From an uncultured Eubacteriales bacterium (GTDB taxonomy: Bacteria; Bacillota; Clostridia; Christensenellales; CAG-138): a DNA stretch of 32,368 bases. The notes below the pieces were generated by a model. The model worked only from the letters and a program-made list of their open reading frames with translations. It did no database searches and was not told the origin of the DNA. The stretch spans positions 1 to 32,368 of the forward strand of contig ONNZ01000018.1 of assembly GCA_900319345.1 (NCBI GenBank), given 5' to 3'. The first letter of the stretch is position 1, and each line of letters opens with the position of its first letter. Below are positions 23,881 to 32,004 of this stretch, one piece after another. Position numbers and translations under genes: made by a program.

Positions 23881-24615
23881 TCACGGGGTATCGGCGGGGC
23901 GTTCCGGGACGGGGAAGCCCATGAGGTAGATGGTGGCGGGCTCCTTCCCGTCAACGGTCAGCCGGAGGAAGCCGTCGTTTTGGAGGGCCAATGTCACAGT
24001 CACGTCGCCCTCCTTCAGGGTGAGGGTCCCGTTCTCCAGGGTGAGGTCCCGGATCACGCTGCCGAAGCGCTTTCCGCCCAGGGCCGCCTTGCGACCCTCG
24101 ATGTAGAGCTTGGCGTCCTCGTCCATGGCCTGAGCCAGGATGACGCCGTCGCCGACGGCCATGAATTGGGCCTTCCAGTAGCCGTCGAAGCTCCCCTCCT
24201 TTACGTCCGAGAGAAGGTCGCCGGGCACATAGGTCTCCGGCTTTTCCCGGGTGAACAGCAGGCCCAGGGCATTCAGGCGCAGCGCCTCGTCCAGGACCAG
24301 GACGGCGTTCTCCTCGTCCCCGTCCAGGAGGAGCCGGCCGTCCTTCTCGGCCCAGGTCCCGGCCTGTTCGGGGGCCCCGGGGATCAGGAGGACATAGGCC
24401 CCGTCCTCGGACAGGGTCAGCTTCATTTCCAGGCCCGCATAGTCAGCGAACCAGGTCCCCAGGGCCCGCTGATAAAGGGGCAGATATTCCTCGGGCAGGG
24501 GCTCATATTCCGGCTCCGGGGGCGGGGGCGGCGGGGTCTGGTCCCCCTCGGCCCAGGCCGACAGGGGCAGACAAAGCAGCAGGAACGCCAGCAGCAGGGC
24601 GCAATACTTTTTCAT
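23881..24615 (-). CDS. Secreted protein of unknown function
   Basis: A 244-residue exported protein. MKKYCALLLAFLLLCLPLSAWA is a clear signal peptide with an AWA cleavage site near residue 22; it is followed by a proline-rich stretch (PPPPPPEPEYEPLP) and a beta-rich domain of about 200 residues with alternating GTWFADYAGLEMKL, GTWAEKDGRLLLDG, GSFDGYWKAQF and GTLTLKEGDVTVTL segments, reminiscent of lipocalin-like copper-/stress-response beta-barrel repeats in Clostridia. I do not recognise a named family. The frame is open upstream to 24714, but the ATG at 24615 gives the signal peptide and has GGAG 8-9 nt upstream. It begins 19 nt after the Ig-repeat gene stop, so the two form an operon. Confidence 0.75.
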   Translation of the reverse strand: MKKYCALLLAFLLLCLPLSAWAEGDQTPPPPPPEPEYEPLPEEYLPLYQRALGTWFADYAGLEMKLTLSEDGAYVLLIPGAPEQAGTWAEKDGRLLLDGDEENAVLVLDEALRLNALGLLFTREKPETYVPGDLLSDVKEGSFDGYWKAQFMAVGDGVILAQAMDEDAKLYIEGRKAALGGKRFGSVIRDLTLENGTLTLKEGDVTVTLALQNDGFLRLTVDGKEPATIYLMGFPVPERPADTP

Positions 24616-24634
24616 ATCGTACACTCCTTTCAAC

Positions 24635-27166
24635 TCACCACGCAATAGGCCCCGATTCGATGATCCGGCCGTAGTTGTCTTCCACCTCAAAGTAGTATGT
24701 TGCCTTTTCATCATCCCGCCACAGAGGGAGCGGGATTCTCATGTAATAGCCTCTCGTCTGTTTCGTGGTATACAAAACGCGTCCGCTGTCCTTGGTGGCC
24801 ACATACACATATATTGTATAGATTGGCATTCCGCCCTTGAATTCCATCTCGTAATAGCCCCAACCCGGCGCGAACTGAGCGGTCATATCTGCCTTCAGAC
24901 CGCGCAACAGGGGGGATACCACTGCGAACTCACTGTATGTATGCGCTCCTGTAGCGGTGTCGGTGACCTTACAGCGGTAGGTGCCGGGTTCGCTGGGGTA
25001 GATGGTCCGTGAATTGGCGTGATATACCTCTCCCGCGCCGTTTTCCCAATCGTACCTCAAGTTGCTGTCATCCCCAGTACCAGAGATCGCTATACACCTG
25101 AGCATGTGCCCTCCGATCTTTTCTCCGCTCGTCGTGGTATCGAAGGCAGTATCGTAATTGCTCTTGGGCTGCTCGATGATGTAGGGCCGTTTGCCCGTAT
25201 ACGTCACGGTGATGTCCTTGCTGCGGATGGTCTGACCCTCTTTGTCCGTGATCTTGCAGGAGTATGTACCTATTGCGTCAGCGCGTGTGGCAGCCGTGCT
25301 ATTTGAGAGTTCATAACTGGCGACCTTGAAGCCGAATCCGTCCTTATGTATCGTCCAAGTGTACGTGTAGGGCATCACGCCGCCCTCCACCTCCACGCTT
25401 AAGCGTGCGCCTTCTCCCAATTTAGTGATCTGCGCCGACTCGGTCTGGCTCACGATGCGGAACACGGCGTCCTCGAAGGTGACCACGTTGGAATCGATCA
25501 TGCGGCCCTGGCTGTCCTCGACATGAATATAGTAGTTGCCGGGATACCAGACGTTGAAGCTACAGCCTGTGTCCTCGCGCGTATCTTGAACTACATGTTC
25601 CCCATTCCTGAAGAGCTTGTAGGTATACGGTCCTTCGCCATCCGACACGGTTACGCTGATAACCGCTTGTTTGCCCTTGGGAATGGTGCCGCCCACAGGC
25701 TGCTCCACGATGGTGAGCTTGGAAACCGTGATCGTGACGGAACCGGAGGCCGTCGCATACATGCTGTCCACGCCGTGGACGGTATATTTGCCCGGGCCGT
25801 CCACATTGGCGCGGGAATAGACGTGATCCTGCTCGTCCCGGCCCTCCACGGAGTCGATGGCGGTGCCGTTCTTGTCCCACCAGATCTCATAGTCCTCCAC
25901 GCCGCCGGCGAAGGAGGCGATCACGAATGTGTCGTCCTTGGGCAGGACCTCGCAATCCTCCGTGATGCTCACCAGGTGGAAGGGCTCGGTGGAATAGACC
26001 TCGCAGTATTCGGATGTCGCCGTTTCGCCGGTGACGTTGTCGGTGACGATGCAGTAGTAATACCCCTCCTTCTCGGCAGGGTAGGACTGTCCTTCGCCCA
26101 GGATGCCCTCGTCATGGTCGTACCAGCGATAGGTATAGTCGCCGGAGCCGTCGATGGCTTCGCAATAGAAGTCGTGATCGGCCTCCTGCAGATTCACGTT
26201 GTCCGGCTGCTTGGCGATGCTGATCTTATAGCTGACGATGGCCGTCTCCGACTGGGCGGTGTTGCCGGCTTCATCGGTGACCTTGCACCAGTAGCGCATG
26301 TTGCCATCTTCAGCTTCAAAGTCCGGCTCGGTCCGCTGCCCGGAGGTATGAAGAAACACCCAGCTCAAAATGTTTTCTACGGTCGATTTCCCATTGATTC
26401 TGTAATTCCACTCATAGGTATACTCCCCTAAGCCGCCGGTCGCTGCCACGTGGAGGGTGATGCTGTCGTCACCGTATCGGGTTATGGCGCCGCCCACAGG
26501 CTGTTCGGTGATGACGAGGGGCGTGATGTTGGCCAGGTCAAAGGTGGTCATAGACCAGGAGCCGGTGCTGAGGGACGCGAAGACCGCGTCCGCGCTGGGC
26601 TCTATCTCCTCCGTCCTGGTGTGGCTGGGATCCCGCTTGCAGGTGAAGGTGCGCTCCCCGGGCGACAGGAGCCAGGGCTGCACGGTGACCTTGCCCTCGT
26701 CCCAGTCGTGGCCCAAGGCGGCTATGGTCTCCTGCGCCTTGAGCACCATGCCGCAGGTGGAGCACTTCTGGCCCTCCGTCAGGCCCGCCTCCGTACATGT
26801 GGCCGCCTTGCCGGCCAGCGCCACGGGGGTGTGCCCCTTCTTGGGGGTGGTGTACTCCATTTTCATGCCGCAGCGGATGCAGGTGAAGCTCTTGAGGCCC
26901 TCCTCGGTGCAGGTGGCCTCCGTGGTGACCCACTGGCCCAGGTGACCCAGGGCGGGGGTGGACTCCGTATAGGTCTGCCCGCAGAGGGTGCAGCGCCAGG
27001 TCATGGAGCCGGGGCTGGTGCAGGTGGCTCCCACGTTGCTGACGAGGACCCAATTGTGCCGATGGGTTTCCCCCACGGGCGGCGAAGCGTTGGTCGCCGT
27101 GGGCAGGATCGCCACCAGCAACAGGACGACCAGCAGCAGGGACACCTTACGCATTGCGTTTCTCAT
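24635..27166 (-). CDS. Secreted multi-domain protein with CxxC repeats and Ig-like repeats
   Basis: An 843-residue exported protein. Signal peptide about 1-27 (cleavage near TNA). Residues about 36-190 hold four copies of a 35-40-residue repeat with C-T/x-x-x-G-x-x-x-x-x-C-x-x-C-G and a following GH (CxxC at 59-62, 96-99, 135-138, and a variant near 176), common in surface proteins of gut Clostridia. From about 215 to 843 come some seven Ig-like beta-sandwich repeats of 85-95 residues, with recurring opening segments (IxxQPVGG) and YTYxW cores. No LPxTG motif, SLH domain or C-terminal helix is seen, so it is probably released or bound non-covalently. AAGGAGG precedes the ATG at 27166 by 7 nt. 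The domains suggest adhesion or binding, not catalysis. Confidence 0.85.
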   Translation of the reverse strand: MRNAMRKVSLLLVVLLLVAILPTATNASPPVGETHRHNWVLVSNVGATCTSPGSMTWRCTLCGQTYTESTPALGHLGQWVTTEATCTEEGLKSFTCIRCGMKMEYTTPKKGHTPVALAGKAATCTEAGLTEGQKCSTCGMVLKAQETIAALGHDWDEGKVTVQPWLLSPGERTFTCKRDPSHTRTEEIEPSADAVFASLSTGSWSMTTFDLANITPLVITEQPVGGAITRYGDDSITLHVAATGGLGEYTYEWNYRINGKSTVENILSWVFLHTSGQRTEPDFEAEDGNMRYWCKVTDEAGNTAQSETAIVSYKISIAKQPDNVNLQEADHDFYCEAIDGSGDYTYRWYDHDEGILGEGQSYPAEKEGYYYCIVTDNVTGETATSEYCEVYSTEPFHLVSITEDCEVLPKDDTFVIASFAGGVEDYEIWWDKNGTAIDSVEGRDEQDHVYSRANVDGPGKYTVHGVDSMYATASGSVTITVSKLTIVEQPVGGTIPKGKQAVISVTVSDGEGPYTYKLFRNGEHVVQDTREDTGCSFNVWYPGNYYIHVEDSQGRMIDSNVVTFEDAVFRIVSQTESAQITKLGEGARLSVEVEGGVMPYTYTWTIHKDGFGFKVASYELSNSTAATRADAIGTYSCKITDKEGQTIRSKDITVTYTGKRPYIIEQPKSNYDTAFDTTTSGEKIGGHMLRCIAISGTGDDSNLRYDWENGAGEVYHANSRTIYPSEPGTYRCKVTDTATGAHTYSEFAVVSPLLRGLKADMTAQFAPGWGYYEMEFKGGMPIYTIYVYVATKDSGRVLYTTKQTRGYYMRIPLPLWRDDEKATYYFEVEDNYGRIIESGPIAW

Positions 27167-27353
27167 ACAACTCCCTCCTTTTTTCGTTCATAGTACACAA
27201 AAAGCGGCCTGAATACATCAAGCCGCTGGGAAAATGACCGCACTGCAGGACGGGACGGCATAGGCCCATCCGTCCGTTCTGCTCCTTCTCTGTCGGGATC
27301 GGCGTGCAGGCAACATGTTGGTCCAGTCCTTTCGCAAGGGTGCACACTTTGTT
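27167..27353 (-). promoter_or_regulatory. Structured 5' leader of the Ig-repeat gene, candidate cis-regulatory RNA
   Basis: On the minus strand the predicted transcript starts near 27353. A 7-bp stem (GTGTGCA 27347-27341 with TGCACGC 27308-27302, one G-U pair) closes a 32-nt loop that contains a CCTT-GCGA-AAGG hairpin (27339-27328) and the palindrome CAACATGTTG (27320-27311). Next comes a GGACGG/CCGTCC hairpin (27275-27253), and last a terminator-like hairpin (27227-27203) followed by TTTTT, just before the Shine-Dalgarno. It matches no riboswitch or T-box class I recognise. Stems were found by eye; no covariation was tested. Confidence 0.5.
27198..27227 (-). terminator. Terminator-like hairpin in the leader (possible attenuator)
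   Basis: Minus strand AGCGGC (27227 side) and GCCGCT pair around a 13-nt loop and are followed by TTTTT. It stands about 20 nt before the AAGGAGG of the Ig-repeat gene, so it would stop transcription of that gene unless prevented. Confidence 0.6.
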
Positions 27354-27359
27354 ATATAC

Positions 27360-27388
27360 AGTATAGCACCCTCTTCCCCCAAAAGCAA
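27360..27388 (-). promoter_or_regulatory. Promoter of the Ig-repeat operon
   Basis: Minus strand: TTGCTT (27388-27383), 17-nt spacer, TATACT (27365-27360) preceded by TGC, an extended -10. Start near 27353, giving a leader of about 187 nt. Confidence 0.75.
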
Positions 27389-27392
27389 GGAA

Positions 27393-27417
27393 AAGGAGCC
27401 GTGACCGGCTCCTTTTT
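27393..27417. terminator. Bidirectional terminator after the ABC transporter operon
   Basis: 9-bp stem AAGGAGCCG / CGGCTCCTT with a 4-nt loop, T-runs on both sides. It lies about 18 nt after the last permease stop on the minus strand and directly before the next promoter. Confidence 0.85.
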
Positions 27418-27434
27418 GCACGCCTTGAAAGGGA

Positions 27435-28373
27435 CTATCGTTGCCCCTTGTCGTAAGGGATGCCCTCGGCCTTGGGGGCCCGGGACTTCTTGGAGGTGAA
27501 GGCCAGGACCACCAGGGAGATGATGTAGGGCAGCATGTTGTAGACGTTGCCGGGAATGTTCAGGGCCGCCAGGAAGTCGAAGCCGCTGTACACGTTGGAC
27601 AGGGCCCTGAAGAGGCCGAAGAGCAGGGCCGACACGGCGATGCGGATGGGCTTCCACTGGCCGAAGATCATGACCGCGAGAGCGAGGAACCCGAAGCCGG
27701 CCACGCCGTTTTCGAACTTCCACAGGGACACGCCCGCCAGGATGTAGCAGAGACCGCCCATGCCGCCCAGCAGGCCGGAGAGGAGCACGCCGGACCAGCG
27801 CATCCGATAGACGTTGATGCCCACGGAGTCCGCCGCCTGGGGATGCTCGCCGCAGGCCATGAGCCGAAGGCCGAACTTGGTCTTGTAGAGCATGATGTAC
27901 ACCACCACCACGGCGATGACCACCAGGAGCATGAACCAGTTGAACTCGAACCCGCCGATGCTCACCATGAACTTCTCACGGGCCGCCACGTAGCTGATCT
28001 CGGAGGAGTGGTTGTCGGGGTTCATGGCGGTGTTCATGGCCTTCACGAAGACCGTGGCGCCGGCGGTGCCCAGCAGGTTCATGGCCGTGCCCACCAGGGT
28101 CTGGTCCGCCTTGAAGTTGATGCACGCCACGCCCAGCAAGCAGGAGTAGAGCATGCCGAAGGCGATGGCGGCCAGGATGGACAGGATGACCAGCAGGGGC
28201 CCTGGCAGGGCAGCCAGGTTGCTCATGACCAGCGCGCCGCCCAGGGCGCCGATGACCATGATGCCCTCAAGGCCCAGGTTGATGACGCCGGAATGCTCAG
28301 AGATACAGCCGCCCAGGGCCACCAGGGTGAGGACGGAGGAAAAGATCAGGGTGTATTGGATCAGCAGCAGCAT
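27435..28373 (-). CDS. BMP-type nucleoside ABC transporter permease (second permease, NupQ/YufQ-like)
   Basis: A 312-residue membrane protein with about nine hydrophobic segments, of the BPD_transp_2 family (PF02653). The family signature GCISEHSGVINLGLEGIM at about 22-38 (split GCISEHSGV / INLGLEGIM) and the late GxxAxGFLALAVMIFG segment are present. With the other permease and the ATPase it forms the channel of an importer whose characterised relatives take up nucleosides via a BmpA-like lipoprotein. The ATG shares one base with the upstream permease's TAA stop (TAATG at 28375-28371), so translation is coupled. Normal length and no defect seen. Confidence 0.93.
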   Translation of the reverse strand: MLLLIQYTLIFSSVLTLVALGGCISEHSGVINLGLEGIMVIGALGGALVMSNLAALPGPLLVILSILAAIAFGMLYSCLLGVACINFKADQTLVGTAMNLLGTAGATVFVKAMNTAMNPDNHSSEISYVAAREKFMVSIGGFEFNWFMLLVVIAVVVVYIMLYKTKFGLRLMACGEHPQAADSVGINVYRMRWSGVLLSGLLGGMGGLCYILAGVSLWKFENGVAGFGFLALAVMIFGQWKPIRIAVSALLFGLFRALSNVYSGFDFLAALNIPGNVYNMLPYIISLVVLAFTSKKSRAPKAEGIPYDKGQR

Positions 28374-29509
28374 TACCGATCGCCTCCTTTCCCGGCAGCA
28401 GGGGCCGGTTTCTTGGGCGCCTTGTCTCCCCGCTTAGCAAGGAGCTTGCGGATAGTCAGCTTGATGAAGAGCACGAAGCCGCAGAGGTAGATGATCACCG
28501 CGGAGATGAGATCGGAGATCTGGGCGCAGTACATGTTGGTGTTCACGAAGGCGCCGCCGTCGGTGATATGCTGGATGAAGTAGGAGGAGAACAGGGTGCC
28601 GATGGGGCTCAGGCCGCCCAGGAAGGCGGCGGCGATGCCGTTGAAGCCCATGCCCGGCACGGAGGACTGGGTGCACTCCCAGCGCATATAACCTGTCTGA
28701 TACAGCAGGGATGCACCCAGGCCTGCCAGGGCTCCGGAGATCATCAGCGTCAGGATGATGTTCCGCTTCTCGGCCATGCCGCAGTACTTGGCGGCGTTCT
28801 TGTTATAGCCGGTGGCCTTGAGCTCGTAGCCGAACTTGGTCCTGTCCAGCACCACGCCCACCGCGATGGCGATGAGGATGGTGAGCGGGATGGCGATGGT
28901 CACGTACTCGTTCCCGCCGAAGAGCTTGTCCAGGCCCATCTTGGGCAGGAAGGCCTTGGGGTTCACCTTGTCGAGATACAGAGTGTAGGGGCTGGCCCCC
29001 TCCTTCACCTTGGCCAGGATGGTGTTGGTGGTGTAGAGGGAGATCCAGTTGAGCATGATGCCCGAGATGACCTCGTTCACGTTGCAGTAGGACTTCAACA
29101 GGCCCACGATGCAGCCCAGGAGCGCGCCGGCGCAGATGGCCATGAGCATGCAGGCGTACCAGGGGAGGCCCAAGCCCAAGGCGCCGTAGAGGCAGGCGCA
29201 GGCGCCCGCCACGTACTGGCCGGCGGTGCCGATGTTGAAGAGGCCCACCTTGTAGGCGAACAGGATGCTCAAGGAGCACAGCACCAGGGGCATGGTCTTG
29301 GCCAAAGTGTTGGCGAACTTGCGCCACTGGGTGGCGGGCTTACTGTAGGTCATAAAGTTCTTGAGCACGTTGACGATGGACTCACTGGCGCCTGCCGGAT
29401 TGATGCACAGCAGCACGATGTATCCGATGAGCACGCCCAGCAGGATGCAGATGAGGGAGGCGATCAGCGCCTGTGCCCCTTCTCTTTCCAGGAATCTGCC
29501 CTTCTTCAT
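28373..29509 (-). CDS. BMP-type nucleoside ABC transporter permease (first permease, NupP/YufP-like)
   Basis: A 378-residue membrane protein of the same PF02653 family, longer than its partner, with an N-terminal helix (about 13-35), an extracytoplasmic stretch, the KVGLFNIGTAGQYVAGAC signature (about 86-103) and the NEVISGIMLNWIS segment (about 144-156), both diagnostic of YufP-like proteins. The C-terminus is basic and Ala/Pro-rich (about 355-378). It overlaps the ATPase stop by 4 nt (29506-29509) and the next permease by 1 nt, as expected for a single operon. Normal length. Confidence 0.93.
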   Translation of the reverse strand: MKKGRFLEREGAQALIASLICILLGVLIGYIVLLCINPAGASESIVNVLKNFMTYSKPATQWRKFANTLAKTMPLVLCSLSILFAYKVGLFNIGTAGQYVAGACACLYGALGLGLPWYACMLMAICAGALLGCIVGLLKSYCNVNEVISGIMLNWISLYTTNTILAKVKEGASPYTLYLDKVNPKAFLPKMGLDKLFGGNEYVTIAIPLTILIAIAVGVVLDRTKFGYELKATGYNKNAAKYCGMAEKRNIILTLMISGALAGLGASLLYQTGYMRWECTQSSVPGMGFNGIAAAFLGGLSPIGTLFSSYFIQHITDGGAFVNTNMYCAQISDLISAVIIYLCGFVLFIKLTIRKLLAKRGDKAPKKPAPAAGKGGDR

Positions 29510-31019
29510 GCGATCACCTCATCTCTCTTGGCGCCGGCCATGTAGAGGCCCAGCTCCTCCTGTGTGGTCTTCTTGGGGTCCAGCTCGCCCACGATCTCGC
29601 CCTCGTACATGACCAGGATCCGATCGGGCACGTCCATGACCTCGTCCAGCTCCAGGGATACCAGCAGCACGGCCTTGCCCGCGTCACGCTGGGCCACCAG
29701 CTGCTTGTGGATGTATTCGATGGCGCCCACGTCCAGGCCGCGGGTGGGCTGCACCGCCACCAAAAGCTCGGGGTCCTTGTCGATCTCCCGGCCCACGATG
29801 GCCTTCTGCTGGTTGCCGCCGGACATGCTGCGGGCGATGGTGATGGGGCCCTGGCCGGAACGGACGTCGTACTGGTCGATGAGCTTCTCAGCGTACTTGC
29901 GGATGTTGCCCTTGCGCAGGAAGCCCGCCTTGTCCGTGAACTCCGGCTCGAAGTACCGCTCCAGGATGAAGTTGTATTCGAGGGTATAGTCCAGCACCAG
30001 GCCGTGCTTATGCCGATCCTCGGGGATATGGCTCATGCCCAGGATGTTCCGCTCCCGGATGGGGGCCTTGCTGATGTCCTTGCCGTTGAGCAGGATCTTG
30101 CCGGACACCAGGGGCTCGAGACCCGTGAGGCCGTAGACGAACTCGGTCTGGCCGTTGCCGTCGATGCCGGCGATGCACACGATCTCGCCCCGGCGGACCT
30201 TCAGCGACACGTTCTTCACGGCGTTGTTGCTGTGGACCTTGGAGGCCACGGTCATGTTCTCCACGGAGAGGACCACCTCGCCGGGCTCCTTGGGCTCCTT
30301 GGCCACGTGGAAGTTCACGTTGCGGCCCACCATCATGGCGGAGAGCTCCTCGGCGGTGGTGTTCTTGGTCTCCACGGTGCCGATGTACTTGCCCTTGCGG
30401 AGCACGGAGCACCGGTCCGCCACGGCCATGATCTCGTTGAGCTTGTGGGAGATGAACAGGATGCTCTTGCCCTCCTTGGAGAGGTTCTTCATGATGGCCA
30501 TGAGCTCGTCGATCTCCTGGGGGGTCAGAACGGCGGTGGGCTCGTCGAAGATCAGGATCTCGTTGTCATGTCCTCGATGCGGGCGTCCGGGTCCACCTGC
30601 AGGCCGTATTTCTCGGACAGGGCCAGGATCTTCTTGCGGGCCTCGTCCTTCTGGAGGAAGCCGGCACGGGTGGGCTCCACGCCCATGATGATGTTATCGA
30701 GGACCGTGAAGCACTCCACCAGCTTGAAGTGCTGATGGACCATCCCGATGCCCAGGTCGTTGGCATCGTTGGGGTCCTTGATCTGGACCTCCTTACCGTC
30801 TTTCTTGATGATCCCCTCCTCCGGCTGATAGAGGCCGAACAGCACGCTCATCAGCGTGCTCTTGCCCGCGCCGTTCTCGCCGAGGAGCGCGTGGATCTCG
30901 CCCTTTTTCAGCTGAAGGGTGATGTCGTCGTTGGCAATGATACCCGGGAACCGCTTGGTGATGTGCAGCATCTCTATGGCATAGGGACTCTGCGCCGCGG
31001 CGGATTTGACTTCTTCCAA
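29506..31019 (-). pseudogene. Nucleoside ABC transporter ATPase (NupO/YufO-like), broken by an internal deletion
   Basis: The protein should be a fused two-domain ATPase of about 510-525 residues. The first part (31019 to a TGA at 30552) has Walker [10 protein letters not shown] and the Q-loop MVHQHFKLV, then runs out of frame after RIEDM. The second part continues in another frame from [13 protein letters not shown] (Walker B of domain 1) through the whole second domain (IAGIDGNGQTEF, signature MSGGNQQKA, Walker B region QPTRGLDVG) to 29506. Between them the usual T-V-G-M-Q-Q-R-V-E-I-L signature block is missing. Adding about 49 nt at 30564/30565 would restore frame and a 520-residue protein. 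The start is a TTG at 31019-31017 with AAGGAGG 9 nt upstream; an upstream TTG at 31043 has no such site. Sequencing or assembly error is possible. Confidence 0.85.
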
Positions 31020-31074
31020 GGTGAACGCCCTCCTTCTTCTCAAGACTCATGGCATACCCTGCCACTATGGGAAC

Positions 31075-31103
31075 AGTATACTATATAGGCAGGCATAAAT
31101 CAA
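31075..31103 (-). promoter_or_regulatory. Promoter of the nucleoside ABC transporter operon
   Basis: Minus strand: TTGATT (31103-31098), 17-nt spacer, TATACT (31080-31075). Start near 31068, a leader of about 50 nt. The inverted repeat TGTCA-N6-TGACA (31122-31137) lies about 20 nt upstream of the -35 and may be a regulator site. Confidence 0.7.
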
Positions 31104-31152
31104 AGCATATTTTTCGATTTGTGTCAAAAATGTGACAAAACCCTCACTATGC

Positions 31153-31178
31153 AAAAAGCGCCGCAGACGCGGCGCTTT
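31153..31178 (-). terminator. Terminator after the DUF4428 gene
   Basis: Perfect 10-bp stem AAAGCGCCGC / GCGGCGCTTT with an AGAC-type 4-nt loop; on the minus strand the hairpin ends in TTTTT. It is about 20 nt after the stop. Confidence 0.85.
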
Positions 31179-31198
31179 CCATAGAGCTCAACCCTTTT

Positions 31199-31918
31199 TT
31201 ATTGTACGGGAGCGCCGCAATACTCGCAGCAGCCCTTCTCGTCCGGGGTGGTGGTGGCGCCGCAGTAGGGGCAGACCACCTTCTTCTTGGGGGCCGCAGC
31301 CGCTTCCACCGTCTTGCGATGCTCAGCCCGGATGCCCAGCAGCAGCTCCCGGATCTCCGAGGCCGTTTGCTCCGCCTGCCGATATTCCGCGCAGGTCCGA
31401 TACTTGATCTCGCCGTCGTTGATCCGGAGGGGGATCTCCGTAAAGTAGGGGTTGTTGACGGCGATGGTCATGTTGAAGTTGTAGCTGTACTCGTACCGTT
31501 TGGGCTCGTAGCTGACGCTCTTGCCGTTGGCGTCCTTGCGGTAGATCTCCCGACGGCTCTCGGCCACGTCGATATCGCAGCCGGTCACGTCGGCAAAGTC
31601 GACCACGTCCGGGTTCTCGTCCTTCCAGTTTCGATGATCCGTCACGATCAGCTGCTTCTTGTCCTCGTCCAGGATGAGATACTCCCGGCAGTTGAAGGTC
31701 CGGGTGGGATGGAAGACGGCCACCTTCCCCTGGTTCGCCTCCCGGTAGGCAAGCTGCTCCCGGATCTCCTCCACGGTGGAATGGCGCCGTTCGCTGAAGA
31801 AGGGCGACAGCTTCCGCGCGCACGTCTTGCAAAGGTTCCCATCCTCCAGCTTCCGGTTCCCCAGGAAACCGATCTTCTCACCGCAGATGCTGCAATACTT
31901 TTTATCGAACAGGCCCAT
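31199..31918 (-). CDS. DUF4428 zinc-ribbon protein
   Basis: A 239-residue, probably cytosolic protein. An N-terminal DUF4428-type zinc ribbon (residues 8-35: CSIC near the start, then CKTC, with the GFLGNRKLEDGNLC pattern of the family), a central beta-rich domain (about 55-180) with FNCREYLILDEDKKQLIV and ITDHRNWKDENPDVVDF-like segments, a helical linker, and a second zinc ribbon at the C-terminus (CPYC ... CEYC, about 214-236). The central part resembles the sensor-like domain often fused to DUF4428; its job is unknown. GAGAGG stands 5 nt before the ATG. It has its own promoter and terminator. Confidence 0.85.
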   Translation of the reverse strand: MGLFDKKYCSICGEKIGFLGNRKLEDGNLCKTCARKLSPFFSERRHSTVEEIREQLAYREANQGKVAVFHPTRTFNCREYLILDEDKKQLIVTDHRNWKDENPDVVDFADVTGCDIDVAESRREIYRKDANGKSVSYEPKRYEYSYNFNMTIAVNNPYFTEIPLRINDGEIKYRTCAEYRQAEQTASEIRELLLGIRAEHRKTVEAAAAPKKKVVCPYCGATTTPDEKGCCEYCGAPVQ

Positions 31919-31952
31919 TTCGTCCTCTCCCCCGTTTCTCTTGATTTTCTAT

Positions 31953-31961
31953 ACTATACCA
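31953..31961 (-). promoter_or_regulatory. Extended -10 promoter of the DUF4428 gene
   Basis: Minus strand TGGTATAGT (31961-31953). The -35 region is poor. Start near 31946, a leader of about 28 nt. Confidence 0.55.
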
Positions 31962-32004
31962 CAGGTCGGCACGAAAATCCATACGGGAGCGAAAGAATCC
32001 TGGG

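Noticed and set aside
27163-27345. Leader peptide encoded in the Ig-gene leader
   Set aside because: Frames of about 60 codons cross the leader but lack a Shine-Dalgarno, show no runs of one amino acid and cut across the stems.
30552-31043. The first ATPase fragment as a free-standing one-domain ATPase
   Set aside because: It lacks the signature motif and Walker B, which lie in the next frame, so it cannot be a working ATPase.
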